DNA of 64,000 nt from CAVQBP01 sp963723205 (GTDB taxonomy: Bacteria > Bacteroidota > Ignavibacteria > Ignavibacteriales > Ignavibacteriaceae), in NCBI GenBank assembly GCA_963723205.1, contig CAVRQC010000038.1, positions 310,001 to 374,000 on the forward strand, in the 5' to 3' direction. Positions 8,958 through 17,103 of the stretch are shown in pieces (the stretch's first letter is position 1; every line of letters begins with the position of its first letter). Under the pieces are notes generated by a model. It saw only the letters and a program-made list of their open reading frames with translations, was not told the origin of the DNA and did no database searches. The position numbers and the translations under genes are program-made.

Positions 8958-9725
8958 TTATTGATTTAATGAAGTCAACTCATATTCGGATAATTTTTTG
9001 TAAGTAGCATCTGTTTTAGCCTTGTTGAACATTTCCTTAGCTTTGTCTAGTTCCTTTTTCTTTTTATAAGCTAAACCTAGATAATAATAAGGTCCTCCTC
9101 TGCTAATACTGCTCCTGTACTTCAATGCATTCTGTGAAGCATCAATTACTTTATCATACTCACCTAAATCAGAATAAACTTTTGCGAGAGAAAGATAGGC
9201 AGCATCATAATTACTATTTTCAACAGCTTTTTGCAGATACTCCACTGCTTTTTGAGGTTTTCCATCTGCCATAGCATCATTTCCCATTTTCGCATATGCA
9301 AAAGACAGATTTTTCTGGACCATCTTTTTAATGTTGTTATTTTGGGTTGTTTCAACAACTTTTTCAAAATTTTTGACAGCATCTTCATATTTTCCTAAAG
9401 AGAAAAAAACTCCGCCCAATGCATTATAACCCGCTTCAAAATCACTTTTTTGTTGTACTGATTGTTCAAATGAATCTCTGGCATCTTCTAATTTTCCTGA
9501 CTTTTTAAGAGCAATACCTTTCTGATAATAAATACGATAATCTTTATCAATAGCTAATGCATCATCATATTTTTTAATAGCTCCTGAATAATTTCCTTGT
9601 TTAAGTAAACTATTTCCATCATTATACAATTTAGCTGCATCCGGTTTCATATCCTGGGCAAAAGAAATACTTGCAATAAAAAATAAAAATGAAATTATAA
9701 CCAATACTTTTGGTAGTTTACGCAT
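8958..9725 (-). CDS. Secreted TPR-repeat protein
   Basis: The product has 255 residues with a signal peptide ending near SISFAQ (about residue 24). About six tetratricopeptide repeats follow, with clear A-x-x-x-Y-x-x-A spacing (LYNDGNSLLKQGNYSGAIKK; GYNALGGVFFSLGKYEDAVK; AYLSLAKVYSDLGEYDKVID). No catalytic domain is visible. It is a probable periplasmic protein-protein interaction scaffold. It is transcribed alone: a terminator lies directly downstream and tRNA-Leu lies 36 bases upstream on the same strand. Confidence 0.85.
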   Translation of the reverse strand: MRKLPKVLVIISFLFFIASISFAQDMKPDAAKLYNDGNSLLKQGNYSGAIKKYDDALAIDKDYRIYYQKGIALKKSGKLEDARDSFEQSVQQKSDFEAGYNALGGVFFSLGKYEDAVKNFEKVVETTQNNNIKKMVQKNLSFAYAKMGNDAMADGKPQKAVEYLQKAVENSNYDAAYLSLAKVYSDLGEYDKVIDASQNALKYRSSISRGGPYYYLGLAYKKKKELDKAKEMFNKAKTDATYKKLSEYELTSLNQ

Positions 9726-9761
9726 AACTACATCCTTTATTTAAGTTAAACATATTGTTAG

Positions 9762-9845
9762 TGCGGAAGACGGGACTTGAACCCGTACGCCAATTAAGGC
9801 ACTACCCCCTCAAGATAGCGTGTATACCAATTTCACCACTTCCGC
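9762..9845 (-). tRNA. tRNA-Leu, anticodon GAG
   Basis: Read on the minus strand from 9845, the 84-base gene folds as a class II tRNA. The acceptor stem is GCGGAAG / CTTCCGC with discriminator A. The anticodon stem is CTATC / GGTAG with loop TTGAGGG, which gives anticodon GAG (CUC and CUU codons). A long variable arm (about TGCCTTAATTGGCGT) and the T-arm ACGGG-TTCAAGT-CCCGT follow. The long variable arm and discriminator A fit leucine. CCA is not encoded. Confidence 0.95.
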
Positions 9846-9964
9846 AATTTAGTGATGAAAAATATGGCTGTTAATTAATAAAATCAATACTATTTTAATT
9901 TTTTTACACAAAAAAATCCGAATAGTTCCCTAAAGATATGTCCGGCTTCACTAATTGAACTGGA

Positions 9965-10450
9965 TTAATGGCCTGGAGAGTCGTCAGCCCTGCCTCCCCG
10001 CTTGAAGAGAATTTCCCTAACCTCTTCCCGAAATTGCTTTTGAAATACAAGTAATTTAGCTATTTGTTCCTGTGATAATATATCTGATAAAGAAGTGATA
10101 AAGGATTTTTTTGTGTCACAGATTTTTTGTTCCAAATCGAAATAATGCTCAATCAATCCCTGATATTTAGAATTATTTTTATCCTTTGATGATTTTATAA
10201 AATCATCAATTTTATCCAGCAGATTATTTTCCTTATGTGTCAGGTCTTTTAATTTATCCCTGAATTCTGTGCGTCTGGCAAAAAACTTTAAAGTAGTTTG
10301 TTCATCCATTTTCAGGGTTTCAATTATTTTAATTTTTTCAAGTTGTTCAATTTTTTCTCTTATTTCTTTATGGTGCTCTCTACCTTGTGGAAAACCAATC
10401 CCCTGCAATAATGCTATTGAAATAATTAAAAAAATTATTTTCTTCATCAT
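9965..10450 (-). CDS. Spy/CpxP-like periplasmic stress protein
   Basis: The product has 161 residues with a signal peptide (MMKKIIFLIISIALLQGIGFPQG). It is otherwise almost entirely charged alpha-helix (KIKIIETLKMDEQTTLKFF ... LSDILSQEQIAKLLVFQKQF). The two weak LTxxQ-like spots (LKMDEQ, LSQEQ) and the length match the Spy/CpxP/heavy-metal-sensor superfamily, small periplasmic helical proteins that sense or chaperone misfolded proteins. It is the third gene of the sigma / anti-sigma operon, 5 bases after the anti-sigma stop, so it may feed back on anti-sigma activity. The identification is at superfamily level. Confidence 0.65.
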   Translation of the reverse strand: MMKKIIFLIISIALLQGIGFPQGREHHKEIREKIEQLEKIKIIETLKMDEQTTLKFFARRTEFRDKLKDLTHKENNLLDKIDDFIKSSKDKNNSKYQGLIEHYFDLEQKICDTKKSFITSLSDILSQEQIAKLLVFQKQFREEVREILFKRGGRADDSPGH

Positions 10451-10455
10451 TGGAC

Positions 10456-11067
10456 CTAAAATTTTTTGTTTAAAAGATCTTTATATAACATATCAGCATC
10501 CTGCTGGCTGATATTATCAATTATACTGTTGTAATCCAGCAGTTTATCTGCAACAAGAAATTTGGTACTATCGGACGACAGATTTAATTCCTTTTCAATC
10601 ATACTATTCAATTCGAAATCGTACTCCTCTTTATCCATTGTACTTAAATTAGCAGGAATTAATTCATCTACGGAAAAATTTGAAAGATCGAAGAAACCAT
10701 TCATATTAGAATTATTTTCAGTTAAATTCTGATTATTTGAAATCATCTTCTCCTTTTGAGTATTGAACACAAAGAAAAAGACTAAAAATATAATTACCAA
10801 AACCGGGAAAGCGTATGCAATCTTAGGATAAAACTTCTTTTCTTTTCTACTTTCTAATCTTCTGCGAAATTCCGGAACAATATTATTTAAATAATCGATT
10901 TCAACGGGAATATTTTTTGTTTCTTCAATTGCAGAAATAAATTTACGGTATAGATTTAGTTCATTCTGCAATCCTGGCGAATTTTTTAATTCTTCTTCAA
11001 AAGATTTCTTATCTTCAGAGCTTAATTCACCTTCCAAATATAAAGAAATTCTCTTATCGGTTTTCAT
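10456..11067 (-). CDS. Membrane anti-sigma factor
   Basis: The product has 203 residues. The N-terminal about 90 residues are cytoplasmic and helical (RISLYLEGELSSEDKKSFEE), like the zinc-free form of anti-sigma domains; I see no HxxxCxxC zinc site. One membrane helix follows at about 88-105 (YAFPVLVIIFLVFFFVF), then an Asn/Ser/Asp-rich periplasmic tail. The start codon overlaps the stop of the upstream sigma-factor gene (ATGA, 11064-11067), the usual translational coupling of a sigma/anti-sigma pair. It would hold the ECF sigma factor at the membrane until an envelope signal releases it. Confidence 0.75.
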   Translation of the reverse strand: MKTDKRISLYLEGELSSEDKKSFEEELKNSPGLQNELNLYRKFISAIEETKNIPVEIDYLNNIVPEFRRRLESRKEKKFYPKIAYAFPVLVIIFLVFFFVFNTQKEKMISNNQNLTENNSNMNGFFDLSNFSVDELIPANLSTMDKEEYDFELNSMIEKELNLSSDSTKFLVADKLLDYNSIIDNISQQDADMLYKDLLNKKF

Positions 11068-11611
11068 TTTTCTCTCATCATTTTTATTATTTTTTTTATA
11101 GAATGAAAATAATTTGATTTCAGCGCACCAACACTTTTCCCAGTAATCTCTGAAATTTCTTTATAAGATAAATCTTCATAATTTCTTAATATAAATATTT
11201 CTCTTTGTTTTGTCGGCAATTTCTGCAACACTTTATTAACAGCTTCCATCTTTTCTTTTACCTCAAGATTCTCTAAAATATTATCGGTAGTTTCCTGTAA
11301 CCTTTCAGATTGATCTTCCAACGATAATATCTCTTTAAGCTTTCTTCTTTTAAATAATTCAAACTTCTTGTAGAAGTTACTTTGTATATCCATGTATATA
11401 AAGAAGACTTAAATTTAAAACCTTTTAAATTTTTATAAATAACAAATAATACTTCCTGCACTATCTCATCTGCATCCAGGTGATTTCCTGTCATCCTCCT
11501 GGCATGCCAGTAAATCTTATCTTTATACTTGTTTACAATTTTATTAAATGAGCTTTCATCTCCATCAATAAATTTCCTAACAAGTTCAAAATCTATGTTT
11601 TGATCAGCCAT
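11064..11611 (-). CDS. ECF RNA polymerase sigma factor, split by a -1 frameshift at a slippery heptamer
   Basis: Two overlapping frames together make one ECF sigma factor. The upstream frame (ATG at 11611) encodes region 2: SSFNKIVNKYKDKIYWHARR, then DADEIVQEVLFVIYKN and SSLYTWIYKV. The downstream frame (stop at 11064) encodes region 4: LPTKQREIFILRNYEDLSYK, then EISEITGKSVGALKS. The upstream frame alone would lose region 4. Joined by a -1 shift at 11348 the product is 182 residues, the normal family length. The shift lies on T_TTA_AAA, in phase with the upstream frame. The downstream anti-sigma gene and the matching promoter are intact, so the locus looks functional. It is either programmed frameshifting or a missing A in the A4 run. 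I infer that it recognises AAACC-N17-GTCTAA. Confidence 0.8.
11348..11354 (-). promoter_or_regulatory. Candidate -1 ribosomal frameshift site in the sigma factor gene
   Basis: On the minus strand the sequence is TTTAAAA, read in the zero frame as T_TTA_AAA (codons 87 and 88 of the upstream frame). This matches the X_XXY_YYZ slippery pattern. A perfect 6-bp hairpin (ACTTCT-ACA-AGAAGT, 11363-11377) lies 8 bases upstream. I see no strong downstream pseudoknot. A one-base assembly error in the same A run would look identical. Confidence 0.4.
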
Positions 11612-11631
11612 TTACAATGTTATTCAAAATA

Positions 11632-11661
11632 TTAGACAAATAAAAGATAGCCCTGGTTTAA
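11632..11661 (-). promoter_or_regulatory. Candidate ECF-type promoter of the sigma / anti-sigma / spy-like operon
   Basis: On the minus strand TTAAACC (11661-11655) is followed by exactly 17 bases and then GTCTAA (11637-11632). The -10-like element ends 20 bases before the sigma ATG at 11611. The same two elements with the same spacing occur at 11718-11747 and 18893-18920. A -35 containing AAC and a -10 containing GTC/TCTAA are typical of ECF sigma factors, so this is probably autoregulation. No start site has been measured. Confidence 0.6.
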
Positions 11662-11717
11662 TGCTATTTTTGTTTATACAGTTAATAGATTCTACAGAAA
11701 TTCAGGGTAAATTTTTT

Positions 11718-11747
11718 TTAAACCCTCTGAGAATTTAGTATGTCTAA
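11718..11747 (+). promoter_or_regulatory. Candidate ECF-type promoter of the divergent spy-like gene
   Basis: TTAAACC (11718-11724), 17 bases, then GTCTAA (11742-11747), 35 bases before the ATG at 11783. It is identical in core and spacing to the promoter proposed for the divergently transcribed sigma operon. Confidence 0.6.
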
Positions 11748-11782
11748 GGTGCAAATAAACTCAATAGAAAGGAAAAACAAAA

Positions 11783-12283
11783 ATGAAAACGAAAATTTTT
11801 TCAATGGTCCTTATTCTTGCTATAATCGGACTTTATTCAGGTACGGCATATTCACAAAAAAGATCTCCTGTTAAAAAAGAATTCTTTAGACAGCAAATGC
11901 TGAATAAATTGAATTTAACAGACGAACAAAAAACTAAAATTGAAGATGCCCGTTTAAACCATCAAAAACAAATGATCGATTTAAAAGCCAACCTGGAAAA
12001 GAAACTGCTTGCATTAAAAGAGCTGAGAGTAAAAGGCAATCTGGATCGTAATGATGTCGTTACTGCTGTAAAAGATATAAATCAGGCTAAAAATGATATT
12101 GCAATTGCAAGAGCCAATAATATGATGGATATCTATGATATTTTAACTCTCGAACAGAGGAAGATATGGAAAGACAATATGCACTTCTTTAATGGAGCAA
12201 GAGGGCATAAAATGGGCGGAATGTGGGATCATAGAGGACCTGATGGAAATAATTCCGGCCCCATGCATAAAAAAATGCAATAA
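11783..12283 (+). CDS. Spy/CpxP-like LTxxQ periplasmic protein
   Basis: The product has 166 residues with a signal peptide (about 1-24, ending TAYSQ). Its helical body has two LTxxQ-type motifs, LNLTDEQKTKIEDARL and ILTLEQRKIWKDNM, the hallmark of Spy/CpxP/ZraP proteins. The C-terminus is rich in His, Met and Gly (GARGHKMGGMWDHRG), which suggests metal (Cu/Zn) binding. It is divergent from the ECF sigma operon and has the same AAACC-N17-GTCTAA promoter, so it is likely induced by that sigma factor under envelope or metal stress. A ribosome binding site (GAAAGGA) precedes the ATG. Confidence 0.85.
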   Translation: MKTKIFSMVLILAIIGLYSGTAYSQKRSPVKKEFFRQQMLNKLNLTDEQKTKIEDARLNHQKQMIDLKANLEKKLLALKELRVKGNLDRNDVVTAVKDINQAKNDIAIARANNMMDIYDILTLEQRKIWKDNMHFFNGARGHKMGGMWDHRGPDGNNSGPMHKKMQ

Positions 12284-12311
12284 TTGAACTAACTAACTCT
12301 AACAACATTCG

Positions 12312-12356
12312 GGAATAATGGAATGAATATTAAATGCGTTCCATTATTCCATTTTT
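12312..12356 (+). terminator. Terminator after the spy-like gene
   Basis: A perfect 12-bp inverted repeat, GGAATAATGGAA (12312-12323) / TTCCATTATTCC (12339-12350), with a 15-base loop, is followed by ATTTTTG. It lies between two convergent genes. The T-run is on the plus side, so it mainly serves the spy-like gene. Confidence 0.8.
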
Positions 12357-12366
12357 GAAATTTTTG

Positions 12367-14493
12367 CTACGGTACTGTCAGAGTTTTATTTAAAGTAAAT
12401 GATATTCCTGTACTCGCTTTTTTGCCATAAAATATAAGCTGCCATTCCCCTATTAAATATTTCGGATAATATATATTTCTTACAGATCCCTTACTGATAG
12501 CCACCCCGCTAAAATTAAATGAATTTTTACTAGTGGAACCCGGTTCAATAATGTCTACTTTATCAAGTGTAATATCCTGGTTAAAAGAGAAAGTAAATCT
12601 GGTCTGTCCACTTAGAAAGATATAAGAATAATATAATGTATCGGTTTGAACCGGTAACATTTCATTAAGAGTAATAGTTTTATTTGTAACAGTACCTTTT
12701 TCAATATTAACAGTTGTATTTGCATCGAAATATCCATTCAACTTTAATGTAACATCATGACTTCCAACAATTAAATTTTTGATTGTATCGGGAGTGGATT
12801 TTCCAGTATTATTATTATCTATATAGATAGCTGCCCGTGAAGGATTGGATTGTAGATACAAATCTCCATACTCAATTACCTTTGTTAAATCTATATTTTC
12901 ACTGGTTGTAGCATTTTGATAAACATTTGAATAAAAAGAAGTATCACTATATTCAGGATATTTTAATGTTATTTTATAAGTTCCTACAGCAAGATTTTTT
13001 ATCGTATCGGGTGTAGTTTTGCCGGTAGATTTATCACTTAAATAAATATCGGCACCTGATGGATTCGATTGAATAAATATGTTTCCATTAATGCTTACTA
13101 ATGTTACTTTTTTAGAAACCGTAAGGTAACCAATTACATTTACTTCAAAAGTTGTATCCCTGTAGTCATTCTTTTCTAAAGTAATACTATGGTTTCCAAC
13201 GGGAAAATTTAATAATGAATCAGGTGTTACCTTATTTGTATTGCTCCCGTCAATAAATATCTGTGCACCATTTGGTTCGGATTCAAGATAAATGTTTCCA
13301 CGGATTATTATAGGGGTAAGTGCAATTGATTTTGATACTGTTTGATTTTCCTGTACCGTAACATTTAATGTAGTGTCAGAATAATTGTTTTTTTTAAGTG
13401 TTATTTTATGATTGCCTGCCGGTATATATTTTAATGTATCAGGTGTTATTTTGCCCGTGTTTATACTGTCTAAGTATACTTGTGCACCACCCGGATTCGA
13501 AGAAATATAAATGTTTCCTCTATTTACTTTGGGAGTTAATATAACCGACTTTGAAATAGTTGTATTGTTTATTACGGTTACTTCAATAGTTGTATCTATA
13601 TAATTATTTTCTTTAAGGGTTATTTTATGGAGTCCTGCAACGATATTTTTTAAGGTATCAGGGGTAAGTTTATTAGTATTAAGATCATCTAGAAATATTT
13701 GCGCTCCTGCTGGACTGGATTCAATATATACACTACCTTTAGTTACAGCAGCCTTCAACTCAATTGTTCTTGAGACTGTACTATTTTCCGTCACAGAGAC
13801 TATGAAAGAAGTATCAATATAACCGCTTTTTTTCAGCGTTATTATATGAAGACCTGTTACTATATTTTTAAGAGTATCAGGGGTTACTTTGCTTGTATTC
13901 ATACTATCTAGAAATATCTGTGCTCCGTCTGGGTTAGTCTTAATATAAATATTCCCTGTTTTTACAAGACTATTCATAACAACCAATTTTGAGTTTGTTA
14001 TATTTGCTTGGACAGATACAGTAATGGTAGTATCTCTATAATTCGCTTTTTTTAATGTTACTTTGTGTTCTCCTACTATTATTTTTTTAAGAGTATCGGG
14101 TGTGAAGCTACTTGTTTTCAAACTGTCAAGAAATATTTCTGCACCAACAGGTTCAGATTCCAGAAAAATATTCCCGGTTTCAAACAGGCTTTGTAAAACA
14201 ATCTTTTTAGAGGTAGTAAGACTATCATAAACCGTAATTTTAAATGTAGTATCCTTATAATTTGCCTTTTTTAATGTTATATCATAATCTCCCCTGTTTA
14301 GCTGATCAATACTATCCGGCGTTACTTTATTTGTCTTTGTACCAAGCAAATAGATTTCAGCCCCCGGCGGATCAGAATCAATAAAGATTTTTCCTGTCGG
14401 TTTGCCGATATCAGCAACTACTATTTTATCAACACAGGATTGAAGCAGACTAATAGTAATTAGAAATAGAGATAATGTAAGAATTCTTTTCAT
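12367..14493 (-). CDS. Lipoprotein with eight tandem PEGA repeats
   Basis: The product has 708 residues. A lipobox (SLLQSC, Cys at about residue 20) ends the signal peptide, so this is probably an outer-membrane lipoprotein. Eight repeats of about 70 residues follow, each with the PEGA pattern G-x-[IV]-[YF]-[IL]-x-[ST]-x-P-x-G-A-x-I-[FY]-[IL]-D, then T-P-D-[TS], then a closing unit such as H-x-[IV]-T-L-K-K-x-x-Y-x-D-T-T. The last repeat is degenerate (NPSRAAIY). The final 110 residues form a different beta-rich domain. PEGA domains are surface or envelope beta-sandwich units often found with S-layer and cell-wall proteins. It is a monocistronic gene convergent with the spy-like gene. The exact role is unknown. 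Confidence 0.85.
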   Translation of the reverse strand: MKRILTLSLFLITISLLQSCVDKIVVADIGKPTGKIFIDSDPPGAEIYLLGTKTNKVTPDSIDQLNRGDYDITLKKANYKDTTFKITVYDSLTTSKKIVLQSLFETGNIFLESEPVGAEIFLDSLKTSSFTPDTLKKIIVGEHKVTLKKANYRDTTITVSVQANITNSKLVVMNSLVKTGNIYIKTNPDGAQIFLDSMNTSKVTPDTLKNIVTGLHIITLKKSGYIDTSFIVSVTENSTVSRTIELKAAVTKGSVYIESSPAGAQIFLDDLNTNKLTPDTLKNIVAGLHKITLKENNYIDTTIEVTVINNTTISKSVILTPKVNRGNIYISSNPGGAQVYLDSINTGKITPDTLKYIPAGNHKITLKKNNYSDTTLNVTVQENQTVSKSIALTPIIIRGNIYLESEPNGAQIFIDGSNTNKVTPDSLLNFPVGNHSITLEKNDYRDTTFEVNVIGYLTVSKKVTLVSINGNIFIQSNPSGADIYLSDKSTGKTTPDTIKNLAVGTYKITLKYPEYSDTSFYSNVYQNATTSENIDLTKVIEYGDLYLQSNPSRAAIYIDNNNTGKSTPDTIKNLIVGSHDVTLKLNGYFDANTTVNIEKGTVTNKTITLNEMLPVQTDTLYYSYIFLSGQTRFTFSFNQDITLDKVDIIEPGSTSKNSFNFSGVAISKGSVRNIYYPKYLIGEWQLIFYGKKASTGISFTLNKTLTVP

Positions 14494-14739
14494 TCACTAC
14501 CTAATTATTTGCTTCCAACTAAGAAAGCAGAATTTTAGTAAAAATAATTATATGACTATGAAAAAATAATTATGTGGAGGATAGATTGTGTGACATACAA
14601 CATAAGAATTACAGGTATTAAAATCAAAATGGTCACTAGAAAATTAATTTTGAATAATTATCATTTTTATTTAAACTTATTTATAATAATTTATACTTTT
14701 GCCCCTCCCATCAGTATCTTGAAATTTTGATAAAAACAC

Positions 14740-15069
14740 ATGATAAGTACATTATTTTTTGAAGAGATACTTTTCTTATTTGTTTCTGTAATTTTAATTA
14801 ATTTAGCATCCAAATTAAAGTTTGGAATCAAACGTTCTATTTATTTATTCTTCGCCTGGTTAAATTCCACAATGCTTTCAACATTAATTATTCTTAAACT
14901 TTTTGAAGACGGTCTTGCCACGGAAGAAAGTATATTATCTGTATACAGCTTTTCCGTATTCGGTGGTTTAATTATGCATTTTTTTGCAAATTTGAAACGG
15001 AAAAAAGTTTATAAGAATATTCCCTACAGATTAGGAACCAATCTGGATTTAAATAAATCTCATTCCTAG
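14740..15069 (+). CDS. Small hypothetical membrane protein
   Basis: The product has 109 residues. About three hydrophobic segments (residues 6-24, 31-54 and 65-82) are followed by a basic tail (NLKRKKVYKN). I do not recognise the family. There is no obvious ribosome binding site before the ATG, and it stands alone between the PEGA lipoprotein gene (divergent) and the pterin operon (convergent). The membrane pattern and gene-like length make it probably real. Confidence 0.55.
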   Translation: MISTLFFEEILFLFVSVILINLASKLKFGIKRSIYLFFAWLNSTMLSTLIILKLFEDGLATEESILSVYSFSVFGGLIMHFFANLKRKKVYKNIPYRLGTNLDLNKSHS

Positions 15070-15104
15070 AATTTATTTTAATTTATTAAAATTCCCAATA
15101 TTTA

Positions 15105-15818
15105 TTATTTCTTAGGATTAGTCGGTCTTAAATCTATCTCACTAATTAACGCTCTTGCCGGTAATTTAATTACTGACATTACCGCTTCGGCTACATCCTC
15201 GGGCTGTAAAATCTCCCCCTTGCTTCGGGGATCATGACCACCTGAACCGAACTGAGTATTAACTGAACCTGGGCAAATAGTTGCTACTTTAATATCGTAC
15301 TGCCGGACTTCAAGCATTAAAGATCTTGCAAAACCAAGAACTGCATGTTTCGTCGCCGAATACATAGAACCTCCCACGAATGAATTTTTTCCCGCCAGGG
15401 AGGCTATATTAATAATAGAACCTTTTCTTTTTTCAATCATAGTGTTTAATACAGCTTTTGAAAAGTTAAATACTCCGAAAAGATTTGCATCTAACTGCTT
15501 TTTAAAATCATCAATATCAGCATCAATAACTTTCTTCATTATTCCAATTCCGGCATTATTTATCAGGTGATCAATTTTCTGATTTTTGCTCAAGATTTTG
15601 TTGACAGAATCATTAACAAAATTATCATCCGCTACATCACCGGAGAAATATTCACATTCGACCCCTTTTTCCTTAATTTCTTTTTGAACTTCTTTTAATG
15701 CATTTGTATCCCTGCCGAAAATCATTACATCATGGTTTTCTTCGGCTAATCTTAAAGCGATACTTTTTCCAATTCCCCTGCTTGCACCTGTAACAATCGA
15801 TAATTCTTTTTCAACCAT
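15105..15818 (-). CDS. Short-chain dehydrogenase/reductase (SDR), FabG/sepiapterin-reductase-like
   Basis: The product has 237 residues, a standard classical SDR. It shows the cofactor motif TGASRGIG (residues 10-17), NNAG near 88-91, a catalytic Ser in the SLAG region, and the Tyr-x-x-x-Lys pair in YSATK. The arginine next to the glycine motif favours NADPH. It is the fourth gene of an operon with a pyruvoyl-tetrahydropterin synthase and GTP cyclohydrolase I, starting 2 bases after another SDR. Reduction of pyruvoyl-tetrahydropterin (a sepiapterin-reductase role) is therefore a reasonable guess, but SDR sequence alone cannot fix the substrate. Confidence 0.85.
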   Translation of the reverse strand: MVEKELSIVTGASRGIGKSIALRLAEENHDVMIFGRDTNALKEVQKEIKEKGVECEYFSGDVADDNFVNDSVNKILSKNQKIDHLINNAGIGIMKKVIDADIDDFKKQLDANLFGVFNFSKAVLNTMIEKRKGSIINIASLAGKNSFVGGSMYSATKHAVLGFARSLMLEVRQYDIKVATICPGSVNTQFGSGGHDPRSKGEILQPEDVAEAVMSVIKLPARALISEIDLRPTNPKK

Positions 15819-15820
15819 AA

Positions 15821-16534
15821 TTATAAATCTCCTTGAATTGGACGTAAAACAATTTCTTCACTTACTATATTATTCTTCTGCAGATATGCCCAGACAATAA
15901 CTCTGGCAATATCTTCGCTGTTCATCATTCTTTCTGAATGTTTTTTTCTTATATCGGCCGACCACATTGGAGTTTCGGTTGTGCCGGGGATAATATCAAT
16001 TAATCTTATATTATATTTCCTGACTTCTTCTCTCAAAACTTTTGAGTAGCCCAAAAGTCCCATTTTAGAAGCAGCATAAGCACTGCTGTTTGTAAAAAAT
16101 TTTTGGGTAACAATTGAATTTACATTTATGATAGTTCCCCCGCCGTTCTCAATTAGATGCGGAAGTATATTTTTTATTGAATATATGGCGCCAAGTAAAT
16201 TTGTATTTATTATATCATCAATTTCATTTATAGAATTCTCTTCCGCCGGTTTAAATGAAGTAATTCCTGCATTATTAACTAAACAATCTATCTTATTTTC
16301 TGAAGTAATTTTTTTTACGGTCTGGTCGACATTAGCTGAAGATGCTACATTACAAGGGTAAATTTCCACACTTAATTTCTCTTTCTGCAGTTCTTTGTTT
16401 ATCCGCTCTAATTCGGTTGAACGGCGTGCCGATACGAATACTTTGCATCCTATCCGGGCAAACTCTTTGGCAGCATCTTTTCCAATTCCCGAACTTGCTC
16501 CTGTAATCCAGATTCCGTTTTTATTTTCAGCCAT
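15821..16534 (-). CDS. Short-chain dehydrogenase/reductase (SDR)
   Basis: The product has 237 residues. The motifs are TGASSGIGKDAA near the N-terminus, LVNNAGI near the middle and YAASK for the catalytic Tyr/Lys; the NSIV segment carries the Ser. It overlaps the preceding folE stop by one base and precedes a second SDR by 2 bases, so all four genes are one transcription unit. With PTPS and FolE upstream it may take part in making a reduced biopterin-type cofactor, perhaps one SDR per keto group. That is inference from the operon. Confidence 0.85.
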   Translation of the reverse strand: MAENKNGIWITGASSGIGKDAAKEFARIGCKVFVSARRSTELERINKELQKEKLSVEIYPCNVASSANVDQTVKKITSENKIDCLVNNAGITSFKPAEENSINEIDDIINTNLLGAIYSIKNILPHLIENGGGTIINVNSIVTQKFFTNSSAYAASKMGLLGYSKVLREEVRKYNIRLIDIIPGTTETPMWSADIRKKHSERMMNSEDIARVIVWAYLQKNNIVSEEIVLRPIQGDL

Positions 16535-17100
16535 TATAAATTATTGGTAGACACTAAATTTAAAAATTCACTTCTTGTTCTCGGATCTTCCTTAAAAATT
16601 CCGTGAACGGCGCTTGCAGTAGCAGACGAATTTTGCTTTTCTACACCTCGCATCATCATACACATATGCCGTGCTTCCGAGACCACTGCAACACCTTGCG
16701 GGTGGAGCTGTTCTTCAATTATATCAGCAATTTGCTGTGTCATTCTTTCCTGGACCTGGAGCCTTCGTGAAAACATTTCTACAATCCTGGGTATTTTACT
16801 TAAGCCCAGAATTTTTCCGTCAGGTATGTAGGCTACATGAACCTTCCCGTAAAAAGGAAGCATGTGATGCTCACATAAACTGTAAAAATCAATATTTTTA
16901 ACTAAAACCATTTCATCATATTTAACATCAAAGACAGCATCGTTTAACACTTCTTCAATTTTTTTATTGTAACCGGAAGTAAAAAACTCATATGCTTTGG
17001 CTACACGTTTGGGAGTGTTGATCAATCCTTCTCTTCCAGGGTCTTCACCTATTTCATTTAAAAAATTTGTAACAAGACTTTGAACATTCGGCAAATTCAA
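16534..17100 (-). CDS. folE: GTP cyclohydrolase I
   Basis: The product has 188 residues, typical type IA GTP cyclohydrolase. The zinc and catalytic residues are visible: C76 and H78/H79 in SLCEHHMLPF, and C147 in ARHMCMMMRGVEKQ. The start is a TTG with a good ribosome binding site (AAGGAG) 9 bases upstream that overlaps the end of the PTPS gene. The enzyme converts GTP to dihydroneopterin triphosphate. The next gene upstream encodes a PTPS-type enzyme and the two downstream encode SDRs, so here the product may feed tetrahydrobiopterin-like synthesis, with folate as the general alternative. Confidence 0.95.
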   Translation of the reverse strand: MNLPNVQSLVTNFLNEIGEDPGREGLINTPKRVAKAYEFFTSGYNKKIEEVLNDAVFDVKYDEMVLVKNIDFYSLCEHHMLPFYGKVHVAYIPDGKILGLSKIPRIVEMFSRRLQVQERMTQQIADIIEEQLHPQGVAVVSEARHMCMMMRGVEKQNSSATASAVHGIFKEDPRTRSEFLNLVSTNNL

Positions 17101-17103
17101 GTT

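Noticed and set aside
9164..9388. Open frame inside the 255-residue TPR gene
   Set aside because: It overlaps the well-supported TPR gene in another frame and has no domain, ribosome binding site or context.
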